Made by a program: the position numbers and the translations under genes. From Io17-Chloro-G2 sp034420695 (GTDB taxonomy: Bacteria > Chloroflexota > Dehalococcoidia > Lucifugimonadales > UBA3495), in NCBI GenBank assembly GCA_034420695.1, contig DAOULB010000054.1, forward strand, positions 62,001 through 126,000: DNA of 64,000 bases, in the 5' to 3' direction. This document shows, piece by piece, positions 25,048 through 33,796 of this stretch. Positions within the stretch are counted from its first letter, which is position 1. Every line of letters begins with the position of its first letter. The notes under the pieces are model-generated. The model was given only the letters and a program-made list of their open reading frames with translations. It was not told the DNA's origin and made no database searches.

Positions 25048-27330
25048 TTACCCTGAGCTTTCCAGGTTCTTCATGTGGTTCATCGCCGAGCCGGCCCGGA
25101 ACCAGGCTATCTGGCCTTCGTTCAGGGTGTGGCGCAGGTTCAGTGTTTCCTCGGTGCCGTCTGCGTGCTTCAACACGCACTGCACCGGCCTCCCCGGCGC
25201 CAAGCCCTGCAGGCCGGTCAAGCTCACCCGGTCGTCGGCTTGCACCCGGTCGTAGTCGGCAGGGTCCTCGAAGGTCAGGGGCAAAAGTCCCTGTTTCTTC
25301 AGGTTGGACTCGTGGATGCGCGCAAAGCTGCGGGTGATTATCGCCGCGGCTCCCAGCATGCGGGGCGACATCGCGGCGTGCTCCCGGCTGCTGCCCTCAC
25401 CGTAGTTATGGTCTCCCACGGCAACCCAGCGGATGCCCTGGGCCAAGTACTCCCTCGCGATCTGCGGTATCGGCAGGACCTCTTCCCCGGACAACTGGTT
25501 CTTGCCGGTGCCCGGGTCGTCGGTAAACGCGTTCACTGCCCCCAGGAACATGTTGTCGCTGAGGTTGTTCAGGTGTCCCCGGAAGCGCAGCCACGGGCCC
25601 GCCGGTGAGATATGGTCCGTGGTGCACTTGCCTTGGGCCTTGACCAGCACCGGGATATCCACGAAGTCGGCGCCGTCCCAAGCCGGCCAAGGGTCCAGGA
25701 TCTGTAGCCGGTTGCTCCCGGGGTCCACGGCGACGGATATGTCTTCCCCGGATTCCGGCGGGTCAACGTAGCCCGACTGTCCTGGGTCGAAACCGTTGAG
25801 CGGCACTTCCGGGGCTGGCTGGGGTGGTTCCAGCTTGAACTCCTGGCCGTCGGCCCCGGTCAGCGTGTCGGTCAGGGGGTTGAAATTGAGGCTTCCACCC
25901 AACCCCAAGGCGACCGCCAGTTCCGGGCTGGTGATGAAGTTCATAGTCTCGGGGTTGGCGTCGTTCCGGGCCGGGAAGTTCCGGTTGTAGGACGACACGA
26001 TGGAGTTCTGCTCGCCCCTGCTTATCTGGGTGCGGTTCCACTGGCCGATGCAGGGGCCGCAGGCGTTGGCCAGCACAGTCCCGCCCACTTCCTCCATGGC
26101 CTCCTGCAGGCCGTCCCTCTCGATGGTGGCCCGTATCTGCTCGGAACCGGGCGTGACCATCAAACCGCTGGCCACCTTCAGGCCCCGAGCGCTAGCCTGC
26201 CGGGCCACGTCGGCCACCCGGCTCATGTCCTCGTAAGAGGAGTTGGTGCAGCTTCCCACCAAGGCCATGGATATCTTTTCCGGAAAGCCGCTCTCCGCTG
26301 CCTCCTTGGCCAGGGCGGAAATTGGCCTGGCCCGGTCCGGCGAGTGAGGGCCGGTGACCTGGGGCTCCAGCTTGTCCAAGTCGATTTCTACTATCTGGTC
26401 GAAGAACTGGCCCGGTTCCCGCTCAACTTCGGGGTCGGCGGTCAACAGGTGCTTGAATCGCTCTGCCACCTCTACCAACCCGGCCCGGCGGGTGGCGTTC
26501 AGGTAGGAGGCCATGCGTCGGTCGTAGGGATAAATGTCGCCGGTGGCGCCCAGTTCGGCCCCCATGTTGGTGGTGGTGGCCTTGCCGGTGCAGCTTATCG
26601 ACTCGCAGCCTGGGCCGAAGTATTCGATGATGGCGTTGGTGCCGCCCGACACCGTGAGGACGCCCGCCAAGTAGATGATGATGTCCTTGGGAGCGGTCCA
26701 GCCGTGTAGCTCCCCGGTCAGGTGCACCCCGATGAGCCTGGGATAGCGCACTTCCCAAGGCAGCCCCGCCATCACGTCGGCGGCGTCGGCCCCGCCGACC
26801 CCGATGGCCAGCATGCCCAAGCCCCCGGCGTTGGGAGTGTGTGAATCGGTGCCGATGAGCAGCCCGCCCGGGAAAGCGTAATTCTCCAGCACCACTTGGT
26901 GGACGATGCCGCTCCCCGGCTTCCAGAAACCCATTCCGTACTTGCGGGCCGAGCTCTCCAGGAACTGGTACACCTCGTCGTTCTCGTTCAGCGCGTCCTG
27001 CAGGTCTGAGGAGGCGCCCACCCGGGCCTGAATCAGGTGGTCGCAGTGTATCGTGGTTGGCACTGCCACGCTGGACCGCCCGGACTGGGCGAACTGCAGG
27101 ATTGCCATTTGCCCGGTCACGTCCTGGTGGGCCACCCGGTCTGGGTTGACGTTGATGTAGCTTTCTTCCGGGGTGAGGTCGGAGTTCGCCGGGTCGTCTA
27201 GGTGGCCCAGCAGCACCTTTTCAGCCAGAGTCAACGGGCGGTTCAGCCGCGATCTGACGACCTCCAGGTTCCGCTCCATCTTCTGGTAGGCGGTGGTGAC
27301 AAATTCGGGGGTGGAGTCAATACCGTTCAT
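25048..27330 (-). CDS. aconitate hydratase
   Basis: 760 residues of the mitochondrial-type (homoaconitase/AcnA superfamily) aconitase. Cluster ligands are Cys361 (VGSCTNS), Cys424 and Cys427 (NACGPCIGQW); IGTDSHTPNAGGLG and HCDHL mark the active site, and the C-terminal swivel domain has GDHNYGEGSSREHAA and SFARIHESNL. It interconverts citrate and isocitrate in the TCA cycle using a [4Fe-4S] cluster. Ferredoxin and an Lrp regulator lie upstream on the same strand but are separated by a terminator-like hairpin. Confidence 0.95.
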   Translation of the reverse strand: MNGIDSTPEFVTTAYQKMERNLEVVRSRLNRPLTLAEKVLLGHLDDPANSDLTPEESYINVNPDRVAHQDVTGQMAILQFAQSGRSSVAVPTTIHCDHLIQARVGASSDLQDALNENDEVYQFLESSARKYGMGFWKPGSGIVHQVVLENYAFPGGLLIGTDSHTPNAGGLGMLAIGVGGADAADVMAGLPWEVRYPRLIGVHLTGELHGWTAPKDIIIYLAGVLTVSGGTNAIIEYFGPGCESISCTGKATTTNMGAELGATGDIYPYDRRMASYLNATRRAGLVEVAERFKHLLTADPEVEREPGQFFDQIVEIDLDKLEPQVTGPHSPDRARPISALAKEAAESGFPEKISMALVGSCTNSSYEDMSRVADVARQASARGLKVASGLMVTPGSEQIRATIERDGLQEAMEEVGGTVLANACGPCIGQWNRTQISRGEQNSIVSSYNRNFPARNDANPETMNFITSPELAVALGLGGSLNFNPLTDTLTGADGQEFKLEPPQPAPEVPLNGFDPGQSGYVDPPESGEDISVAVDPGSNRLQILDPWPAWDGADFVDIPVLVKAQGKCTTDHISPAGPWLRFRGHLNNLSDNMFLGAVNAFTDDPGTGKNQLSGEEVLPIPQIAREYLAQGIRWVAVGDHNYGEGSSREHAAMSPRMLGAAAIITRSFARIHESNLKKQGLLPLTFEDPADYDRVQADDRVSLTGLQGLAPGRPVQCVLKHADGTEETLNLRHTLNEGQIAWFRAGSAMNHMKNLESSG

Positions 27331-27390
27331 CTTTCATCTCCGGGCGGTGGTCATGTCCGGGCTGTCATAATGTTGGTTCTGCAACGATAG

Positions 27391-27422
27391 AAAACCTTTA
27401 AAGGAAGCCCTTTAAAGGTTTT
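27391..27422 (-). terminator. rho-independent terminator of the ferredoxin gene
   Basis: Perfect 14-bp inverted repeat (27391-27404 with 27409-27422), four-base loop, ending in TTTT on the minus strand, 45 bases past the ferredoxin stop. Each arm also contains the palindrome CCTTTAAAGG. Confidence 0.75.
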
Positions 27423-27466
27423 GCAGACCCTCGTACGGGAGCGTATTTAGAAGTGGGAACTACTGG

Positions 27467-27736
27467 CTATTTTCGCTTCAGGTCCGAAGGGTCGTTGTTC
27501 TTGAAGTAGTCGTAGTTTATCGTAACGTAGTTGGCCCACTGGGCAGGGGTGGCGTCTTCCGCGAAAATTGCCGTCACTGGACACACCGGTTCGCAGGCCG
27601 CGCAGTCAATACACTCGTCGGGATTGATGAAGAACATGTCGTCCTCGTCCCGGGTGTAAATGCAGTCCACCGGGCACACGTCAACGCATGCTGAATCTTT
27701 CACGCCGACACAGGGCTCGGTAATAATGTAGGTCAT
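27467..27736 (-). CDS. ferredoxin, 7Fe/8Fe type
   Basis: 89 residues. The N-terminal half has CVDVCPVDCIY preceded by CVGVKDSAC; the second half has CIDCAACEPVCPV. The extra spacing in the first cluster (CVGVKDSACVDVCPVDC) matches 7Fe ferredoxins with one [3Fe-4S] and one [4Fe-4S] cluster, as in actinobacterial and Thermus proteins. The acidic C-terminal helix is complete. It is a small cytoplasmic electron carrier. Its own promoter and terminator are visible, so it is probably monocistronic. Confidence 0.93.
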   Translation of the reverse strand: MTYIITEPCVGVKDSACVDVCPVDCIYTRDEDDMFFINPDECIDCAACEPVCPVTAIFAEDATPAQWANYVTINYDYFKNNDPSDLKRK

Positions 27737-27811
27737 CCTTCTAGGGCTCCTTTAGTTGATGCTTGGCTGCCGGATCGGGACCGGATTTCCCTCCCTGGCC
27801 GGGCCAGCAGA

Positions 27812-27839
27812 ATTATAGCATAGCGGTTACCGTTTGCAA
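27812..27839 (-). promoter_or_regulatory. promoter of the ferredoxin gene
   Basis: Minus-strand TTGCAA, 16-base spacer, TATAAT with extended TGC, about 75 bases upstream of the ATG. Confidence 0.6.
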
Positions 27840-27867
27840 TAACGCCCCACGCCTGTAGCCTGGGTGG

Positions 27868-28308
27868 CTAGAGCACCAGCCCGTAGGTGCGCTTCTTGAT
27901 GGCCAGGTTGACGAAGGTCTCGGTCCGCTGGACCCCGTCGATGACGCCGATCTTTGTGCGGAGGAAAGTTCCCAGGCTCTCGGCAGACTCCAGCCCGGCC
28001 CAGATGAAAACGTCGTACGCCCCGGTGGTGATGGCCACGTAGTGGGCTTCGTTCAGTGCGGCGATGGACTCTGCAACCGAGTCTGACTTGCCGGGGCCGG
28101 TCTGTAGCCCGATGAGCGCGGTAGTGGCGTAGCCAAGCTTTTCCAAGTTGGGGACCGCGATTACCTTGACCACGTCATCCTGGATGAGCCGGCGGAGACG
28201 GCGCCGGACGGTGCCCTCGCTTACGCCAACCTCCCGCGCTATCTTGGCGTTGGAGGCGCGCCCATCCATCTGCAAAAGGGCGATAATCTTGCGGTCCAGT
28301 TCGTCCAT
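27868..28308 (-). CDS. Lrp/AsnC-family transcriptional regulator
   Basis: 146 residues, usual Lrp size. An N-terminal winged helix (LDRKIIALLQMDGRASNAKIA, VGVSEGTVRRRLRRL) is followed by a RAM ligand-binding domain (about 66-140). GGGAG precedes the ATG. Such proteins form octamers and sense amino acids; the target here cannot be read. Transcribed from its own consensus-like promoter. Confidence 0.9.
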   Translation of the reverse strand: MDELDRKIIALLQMDGRASNAKIAREVGVSEGTVRRRLRRLIQDDVVKVIAVPNLEKLGYATTALIGLQTGPGKSDSVAESIAALNEAHYVAITTGAYDVFIWAGLESAESLGTFLRTKIGVIDGVQRTETFVNLAIKKRTYGLVL

Positions 28309-28350
28309 TTAACCACTCCCGTAAATTTTCAGTGAATCATGGCAAAAATT

Positions 28351-28379
28351 ATCTTAGAATAGGGCTATATAGCTGTCAA
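28351..28379 (-). promoter_or_regulatory. sigma70-type promoter of the lrp-like gene
   Basis: Minus-strand TTGACA (28374-28379), 17-base spacer, TAAGAT (28351-28356), ending 42 bases upstream of the ATG. Confidence 0.7.
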
Positions 28380-28664
28380 TACCGCAATTCCGAGGACGAA
28401 TTGCGTCTAACACAACAAAAATGCCGCCACTATGTGAAATGCGTCAGCGGCAAATAGTATCCGACCTAGCCGCGGAAAGCCACATCATTCTGGCAGGTTG
28501 TAAAGATTTCCATAGACTTTCGGAGCCTTGCTGGCGGTTAAAGACACTGGGCACTCCGAAGGGTAGGCTGAGCCCGGTATCCGGGTTGGGGGGGCGGCGC
28601 ATGCGTCAATTTGCCGGGAGTATTGAAGCGTATAGGGCCATTTGTTACCATTGAATATCAACGT
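28380..28664. other. gap with no recognisable gene
   Basis: About 285 bp between the lrp promoter and tRNA-Ser. A weak TGCCGC/GCGGCA inverted repeat with a 19-base loop lies near 28411-28453. I see no gene. Confidence 0.4.
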
Positions 28665-28756
28665 GGAGGGATCGCATAGTGGCCGAGTGCGGGCGCCTGC
28701 TAAGCGCTTAACCCGCGAAAGCGGGTTCATGGGTTCAAATCCCATTCCCTCCGCCA
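28665..28756 (+). tRNA. tRNA-Ser (GCT)
   Basis: Acceptor GGAGGGA / TCCCTCC, anticodon loop CTGCTAA with GCT, long variable arm (CCCGCGAAAGCGGG), T arm GGGTTCAAATCCC and encoded CCA at 28754-28756. Confidence 0.94.
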
Positions 28757-28931
28757 TGCAGAAAATTACCGCCGGGCCCCGTCGCATCAGCCAGTCCTTT
28801 TCCCGGGTTCCCTGAGCCTGTCCCAGGTGGTTACCCTTAAAACACCACCAATTTTGTATTTTTTTGATAGCGCTCGGTCACATCGCCGGGGGCCCGGCCA
28901 GCGAATTAAGATTTCACTTCGGCAGTTGCAG

Positions 28932-30278
28932 ATGACCTTAGCTCAGAAATTCCCGGCAACCGGCGAAGCTGCAGGTGTCCCCCGCAGCTATTACCTGTGG
29001 ACCATCGGCTGCCAGATGAACCAAGCCGACTCGGAAAGGCTGGAGTCGGCCTTGGGTCAATTGGGCATTGATCCCGTCGACCGGCCCCAGGACGCCGACG
29101 TCTTGGTGTTCAACTCCTGCGTCGTCCGCCAGCAGGCGGAAGACAAGGTAGTGGGCAATCTTACCGCCACCGCTCCCATCAAGAAGCGGCGCCCCGGCCA
29201 AGTAGTCGCCCTGATGGGGTGCATGGTGGGGCCCAACACCCAGGAGCTGCGCCGCCGCTTTCCTCACGTCGATGTGTTCATGCGGCCCCAGCAGTACACT
29301 CCCCTGCTGGACCTGCTGGGCGAGCGCTTGAATGTGGACTGGGAGGGCTGCGTTGGCGAGTTGACCCCCAACCGCCCCGGTGTCACCTGCCACGTGCCCA
29401 TCATCCACGGCTGCGACCTGATGTGCACCTTCTGCATCATCCCATACCGCAGGGGGCGGCAGGTCAGCCGGCCACCGGAGGAAGTGGCCAGGGAAGTGGA
29501 AATGCTGGTTTCCCGGGGGGTGAAAGAGGTCACCCTGCTGGGCCAGACCGTGGATGCCTACGGGCTTGACCTGCCCGGCAAGCCCGACCTGGCCGATTTG
29601 ATGACCCGCCTGGAGGATGTTGCCGGCTTGGAGCGGGTGCGGTTTCTCACCTCCCACCCCTCCTTCATGAGCGAGGGCATCATCCGGGCCGTGGCGGAAC
29701 TGCCCAAGGTCTGCGAACACGTAAACCTGCCGGTCCAAGCCGGCGACGACCGGGTGCTGGAACGCATGCGCCGCCCCTACACCCAGCAGGAATACCGGGA
29801 ACTGGTCGGCCGCATCCAGGAAACGGTGCCCGGCGCATCCATGAGCACCGACATCATAGTCGGTTTCCCCGGTGAGACCCGGGAAGAATTCCATAGGTCC
29901 TTGCAACTGGTGTCCGACCTGCGGTTCGATAAGGTGCACTGCGCCGCCTATTCCAGCCGGCCCGGCACCACGGCGCATCGGACTATGGCGGATGACATTC
30001 ACCGGGAGGAGAAGGTGTGGCGCCGAGGGCAGATTGACGCGCTCCAGGAAGAAATACTCCGGGAAACCAACTCGGCGCTGGTGGGTTCCAATGTGGAGGT
30101 GCTGGTAGAGAGCAGCCAGAAGGGGAAGTGGCAGGGAAGGACTCGCAGCAATAAACTGGTCTTTTTCGAGGACGATACCGACCAACTGGGACGATTGGTT
30201 GACATAAAAATAACCCAGGCATCCCCGTGGTCCTTGCAGGGAGCAGTCTCTGCCGGGGCTGCCCCGGCAGGTAGGTAA
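28932..30278 (+). CDS. miaB: MiaB-family tRNA methylthiotransferase
   Basis: 448 residues from ATG 28932; 35 further in-frame codons upstream look non-coding. The UPF0004 domain carries Cys27, Cys63 and Cys97 for the auxiliary cluster, and the radical SAM motif GCDLMCTFCIIPYRRG gives Cys161, Cys165 and Cys168. STDIIVGFPGETREEF and a C-terminal TRAM domain (about 375-430) follow. The three-domain order and CIIP sequence match MiaB, which adds methylthio to i6A37 of tRNA. The C-terminus runs into a 13-bp repeat array that supplies its stop codon. Confidence 0.9.
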   Translation: MTLAQKFPATGEAAGVPRSYYLWTIGCQMNQADSERLESALGQLGIDPVDRPQDADVLVFNSCVVRQQAEDKVVGNLTATAPIKKRRPGQVVALMGCMVGPNTQELRRRFPHVDVFMRPQQYTPLLDLLGERLNVDWEGCVGELTPNRPGVTCHVPIIHGCDLMCTFCIIPYRRGRQVSRPPEEVAREVEMLVSRGVKEVTLLGQTVDAYGLDLPGKPDLADLMTRLEDVAGLERVRFLTSHPSFMSEGIIRAVAELPKVCEHVNLPVQAGDDRVLERMRRPYTQQEYRELVGRIQETVPGASMSTDIIVGFPGETREEFHRSLQLVSDLRFDKVHCAAYSSRPGTTAHRTMADDIHREEKVWRRGQIDALQEEILRETNSALVGSNVEVLVESSQKGKWQGRTRSNKLVFFEDDTDQLGRLVDIKITQASPWSLQGAVSAGAAPAGR

Positions 30279-30345
30279 CCCAGGTAGGTAACCCAGGTAG
30301 GTAACCCAGGTAGGCAACCCAGGTAGGCAACTCAGGTTAGTAACC
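30268..30345 (+). repeat. six tandem copies of a 13-bp repeat
   Basis: Unit CAGGTAGGTAACC, head to tail six times. Copies 1-3 are identical, 4 and 5 have GGCAAC, and 6 has GTTAGTAACC. The miaB stop codon (30276-30278) lies in the first unit. Every unit contains TAG and/or TAA in several frames. Confidence 0.9.
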
Positions 30346-30382
30346 GCGGATGTCTGGGGCCTCTTCCCAGGAAGGTGAAGCG

Positions 30383-31591
30383 ATGGCTACTAGAGCACGT
30401 TCAGCCACCATTCCCATAACGGAAATTGAGCATTCCGCGTTCTGTAAGACCGAGGACGAACTGCCCTCCAAGTCTTTGGCGGAAGAATTGTCCATCAACG
30501 TCAGGTGGCAAAGCATCCCCAATGATTACCTGCACCTGAGCGCAGAGGAACTGGATAGCAGGATTAACCAAGTCAGAGGCCGCTTGGGAGAGTCCGTCAC
30601 TATCCTGGGCCACCACTACCAGCGGGAAGAGGTCATAAAGTACGCCGATTTTCAGGGCGACTCCTTCCTGCTCTCCCAGGAGGCGGCTTCCCGCCCCCAA
30701 GCCAACTACATCGTTTTTTGCGGCGTGCACTTCATGGCGGAAACCGCTTGTATCCTGTGCGCTCCCCATCAGCAAGTGGTGCTGCCCAACATCACCGCCG
30801 GGTGCTCCATGGCCGATATGGCCCCCATGGATGACGTCGAGGACGCTTGGGACGACCTGCAGGAGGTCTTGGCAGGCCACGGTGGCATCCTGCCGGTAAC
30901 CTACATGAACTCCGTTGCCGGCATTAAGGCCCTTTGCGGCCGCAATGGCGGCGCCGTCTGCACCTCCTCCAACGCCACGGCGGTGCTGGAATGGGGATTC
31001 CAGCAGGCCGATCGAATTCTGTTCCTGCCGGACCAGCACTTGGGGAGGAACACCGGCATCAAGCTGGGAATCTCCCCTGAAGAGATGGTGGTCTGGAACC
31101 CCTTCAAGGCTCTGGGGGGAAACACGCCCCAGCAGTTGCGGGACGCCAAAATGGTGCTTTGGCAGGGCCATTGCTCGGTGCACACCCGCTTCACCGTCAA
31201 GCAGATACAGGCCGCACGGGAGCGGTTCCCCGACGTAACCGTCCTGGTGCATCCGGAATGCCCCATGGACACCGTGGCGGCGGCCGACCTGAACGGCTCC
31301 ACCGAAGTCATACGGAAGACCATCAACGAGGCTCCGCTGGGCACCAAGTGGGCCGTGGGGACCGAAATCAGCCTGGTAAACCGGCTGGCCCTCAACAATC
31401 CGGACAAGACCGTCTTTTGCCTGGACCCGGTAATCTGTCCCTGCTCCACCATGTACCGCATTCACCCGGCCTACCTCCTGTGGGTGCTTGAAGGCTTGGA
31501 ACGGGGAGAGGTCATAAACCGCATTACCGTGTCCGAGGAAGTCCGCCGGGACTCCCAGGTCGCCTTGGACCGGATGCTGGCCCTGCGGTAG
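30383..31591 (+). CDS. nadA: quinolinate synthase
   Basis: 402 residues from ATG 30383, chosen for AAGGTGA upstream; an ATG 11 codons earlier has no site. The three NadA repeats hold the conserved motifs ILGHHYQREEVIKYADFQGD, FCGVHFMAETA, NITAGCSMADM, HPECPMDTVAAAD and CPCSTMYRI; the three cluster Cys belong to FCGVHF-type, GC or VHPEC, and CPC motifs. It condenses iminoaspartate with DHAP to quinolinate, with a [4Fe-4S] cluster. The N-terminal 40 residues are an extension seen in longer NadA forms. No nadB is adjacent. First gene of the nadA-vapBC-nadC run. Confidence 0.94.
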   Translation: MATRARSATIPITEIEHSAFCKTEDELPSKSLAEELSINVRWQSIPNDYLHLSAEELDSRINQVRGRLGESVTILGHHYQREEVIKYADFQGDSFLLSQEAASRPQANYIVFCGVHFMAETACILCAPHQQVVLPNITAGCSMADMAPMDDVEDAWDDLQEVLAGHGGILPVTYMNSVAGIKALCGRNGGAVCTSSNATAVLEWGFQQADRILFLPDQHLGRNTGIKLGISPEEMVVWNPFKALGGNTPQQLRDAKMVLWQGHCSVHTRFTVKQIQAARERFPDVTVLVHPECPMDTVAAADLNGSTEVIRKTINEAPLGTKWAVGTEISLVNRLALNNPDKTVFCLDPVICPCSTMYRIHPAYLLWVLEGLERGEVINRITVSEEVRRDSQVALDRMLALR

Positions 31592-31614
31592 CAACACCTC
31601 ACTGAAAGAGACAC

Positions 31615-31851
31615 ATGCGCATTTCGGAACGCGGCCAGATCACTATCCCCAAGAAGCTTAGGGACCGCTTCGGCCTCACTCAAGGCGCCGAATTGGAGAT
31701 TGCGCCGGTCGAAGACGGGCTTCTCATCAGAAAGCGAAAGGAGCAACCGGAGCACCCCTTTCAAGGCGTGGTCGGCATCATTCCCCCAGGCGGCATCGTC
31801 GACGAGTTGGGCGGCGTTGACGCTTACATTCGAGAGATGAGGGGAGGGTGA
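31615..31851 (+). CDS. vapB: AbrB/MazE-type antitoxin (VapB)
   Basis: 78 residues. The N-terminal swapped-hairpin DNA-binding domain reads MRISERGQITIPKKLRDRFG, GAELEIAPVEDGLLIRKRK; the C-terminal 35 residues should wrap the toxin. The stop codon overlaps the GTG start of the PIN gene (GTGA), so the pair is translationally coupled. Antitoxin and DNA-binding autorepressor in a type II module. It lies 23 bp after nadA. Confidence 0.87.
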   Translation: MRISERGQITIPKKLRDRFGLTQGAELEIAPVEDGLLIRKRKEQPEHPFQGVVGIIPPGGIVDELGGVDAYIREMRGG

Positions 31852-32255
31852 CAAGCGCAGTAGATACCAACGTCTTGTTGGACCTGTTCCTGGCCATTGA
31901 GCAATTCGAACACCAGTCAATGAAATGGCTTCAAGAAGCTGAAGAGCAAGGGCCAATTGTCATCTGTCACGTGGTCTATGCGGAACTCATTCCGGCCTTT
32001 GGCGACCGGGACGCTCTGGAAAAGGCGCTGCAAAGGCTCAACGTGGTCATTTCCCCGATTGATACAGCGATTGCTTGTGAAGCCGGTTTGCCGTGGCGGC
32101 AATACCGGTGGGCTGTGGGTCCCAGGAATCGGATTCTGGCCGATCTCCTGATAGGCGCCCACGCACGTTCTACTGCTGATGCCTTTCTCACCCGGGACCG
32201 GGGTTTCTATTCCACCTATTTCCCGGAGTTGCAGATTCCACGAAGCTTCTCTTGA
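31848..32255 (+). CDS. vapC: PIN-domain toxin (VapC)
   Basis: 135 residues from GTG 31848. PIN-fold acidic residues: AVDTNVLLDLF (Asp6), VVYAELIPAF (Glu near 45), NRILADLLIGAHA (Asp near 99) and FLTRDRGFY (Asp near 117). All four positions are filled, so it should be an active Mg-dependent ribonuclease, normally cutting tRNA or rRNA. Partner of the AbrB-like antitoxin just upstream. The module is embedded between nadA and nadC. Confidence 0.87.
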   Translation: MTSAVDTNVLLDLFLAIEQFEHQSMKWLQEAEEQGPIVICHVVYAELIPAFGDRDALEKALQRLNVVISPIDTAIACEAGLPWRQYRWAVGPRNRILADLLIGAHARSTADAFLTRDRGFYSTYFPELQIPRSFS

Positions 32256-32346
32256 ATATTCTTCTGAAGGAACAAACCGGAAGAGCAGTAATTGGCTGCT
32301 TTTGGTCAGTCCACCGGCAAAGACTTTCCATCGGAGAAGATAAACA

Positions 32347-33213
32347 GTGTCACAATTGCCGCCGGAAGTGTACCGGCTCATCGACTCCGCCCTTTCCGAA
32401 GACCAAGCCTTCAACGACCCCACAACACAGGTCCTGATTCCTCCGGACGTGATGGGAATCGGAATGCTGCGGGCCAAGGCCCACGGCGTCTTGGCCGGCG
32501 CCGGCGTCGCCATGGAGGTCTTCCGCCGCATCGACCCGGAATTGGAAACCGGCGTGCTGTTGGACGACGGGTCGCCTCTCTCCCCCGGGACTGACATCGC
32601 CGCCGTCCGCGGCAGCGCCTCCAGTATCCTACGGGGTGAGCGGACCGCCCTTAACTTCCTGCAGCGAATGTGTGGCATCGCCAGCGACACCAACCTGTAC
32701 GTCCAAGCCATCCAGGGAACCCGTTCCCGGATCGTGGACACCCGTAAGACCGCGCCGGGCCACCGTTACTTGGATAAGTACGCCGTTCGTATGGGGGGTG
32801 GCTACAATCACCGTCTCAACTTGGCCGACGGCATCCTCATCAAGGACAACCACATCCAGGCCCTGCATTCCCAGGAAGTCGGGCTGAAGGACGTAATCCA
32901 GATGGCCTTAGCCCGCGCCTCCCACACCATCAAAGTCGAAGTGGAAGTGGAAAGCCTGGAAGAGGTGGAAGAAGCCATTGAGGCCGGCGCCCATATCATC
33001 ATGCTGGACAACATGCCCGTGGACATGATGGCCCAAGCCATGGGAATTATCGGCGGCCGGGCCGTGGTGGAAGCCTCCGGCGGCATCAACCACGAAACGG
33101 TGCGGGCGGTGGCCGAAACCGGCGTTGACCTCATTTCCGTCGGGGGCCTTACCCACTCCACCAAGGCCCTGGACATCAGCTTGGACCTGGAATTCAGCAG
33201 GGAGGGCGGCTAA
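32347..33213 (+). CDS. nadC: nicotinate-nucleotide pyrophosphorylase (carboxylating)
   Basis: 288 residues from GTG 32347, with GGAGAAG eight bases upstream. QPRTase signatures: LLDDGSPLSPG, RGERTALNFLQRMCGIAS, IVDTRKTAPGHRYLDKYAVRMGGGYNHR, ILIKDNH and EASGGINHETVRAVAETGVDLISVGGLTHS are all present (each shortened here where long). It turns quinolinate and PRPP into nicotinate mononucleotide in de novo NAD synthesis. Its final base pairs overlap the DinB start by one base. Confidence 0.94.
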   Translation: MSQLPPEVYRLIDSALSEDQAFNDPTTQVLIPPDVMGIGMLRAKAHGVLAGAGVAMEVFRRIDPELETGVLLDDGSPLSPGTDIAAVRGSASSILRGERTALNFLQRMCGIASDTNLYVQAIQGTRSRIVDTRKTAPGHRYLDKYAVRMGGGYNHRLNLADGILIKDNHIQALHSQEVGLKDVIQMALARASHTIKVEVEVESLEEVEEAIEAGAHIIMLDNMPVDMMAQAMGIIGGRAVVEASGGINHETVRAVAETGVDLISVGGLTHSTKALDISLDLEFSREGG

Positions 33214-33740
33214 TGCCAGCTATTGACGGTACCCGCACCGCGCTGGAGCGCAACTGGGCGATGATTGACGCCGCCGTGGAAGACTTGGACAATGAGATCC
33301 TGGCCAGGATTCCTGCGGAGCAGTGCAATTCCATCGCCTGGCTGATCTGGCACTTGGACCGGGTGATGGATACCTTCATCCACACCGGTCTACGGGATCT
33401 GCCCCAAGTCTGGATTACCGGAGGATGGGCCGAAAAGTACGGCATGGCAGTAGACGCCAATGACCGTGGGGTCGGTTGGACTGCAGAACAGGTCGCCGCT
33501 TGGAAGCCTCCCACCCGGGAGGTGCTGCTGGGCTACTACGAGGCGGTTAAGGACGCTGCCAGACAGTACTTCGAGTCTGTAACCGTGGAAGACTTGGAGC
33601 GTCAGGTGGTCTGGCCCCCAACGGCCGGGCCCCGCACCACCGCGGCGGCCTTGGGCCAGATGACTTGGGACATAGTGTCCCACGGAGGGCAGATTGCCTA
33701 CCTCCGCGGCTTGTACCGGGGCATGGGCTGGCACATCTAG
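33213..33740 (+). CDS. DinB-family protein
   Basis: 175 residues. ATG overlaps the nadC stop (TAATG), so it is the last gene of the nad run. The four-helix DinB/DUF664-type pattern: AWLIWHLDRVMDTFI with a metal-type His47, a middle helical region with many Trp, and DIVSHGGQIAYLRGL with His157. Family members include bacillithiol-S-transferase-like and maleylpyruvate isomerase-like enzymes; the thiol used here is unknown. A near relative ends at base 80 of the window. Confidence 0.82.
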   Translation: MPAIDGTRTALERNWAMIDAAVEDLDNEILARIPAEQCNSIAWLIWHLDRVMDTFIHTGLRDLPQVWITGGWAEKYGMAVDANDRGVGWTAEQVAAWKPPTREVLLGYYEAVKDAARQYFESVTVEDLERQVVWPPTAGPRTTAAALGQMTWDIVSHGGQIAYLRGLYRGMGWHI

Positions 33741-33796
33741 TCCCGGCGGTTTCTGGCCATACCGCGGGTTCCCGAAGAGAATGGGAGGAGAGGATA

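Noticed and set aside
30268..30345. CRISPR array
   Set aside because: The 13-bp units are directly adjacent with no spacers and there is no cas gene. The 100-bp repeats at 35.6 kb likewise have degenerate, non-unique spacers.
28938..31597. Long minus-strand open frames opposite miaB and nadA
   Set aside because: The plus strand carries complete conserved enzymes; the antisense frames are repetitive in His, Gly and Gln, typical shadows in GC-rich genes.
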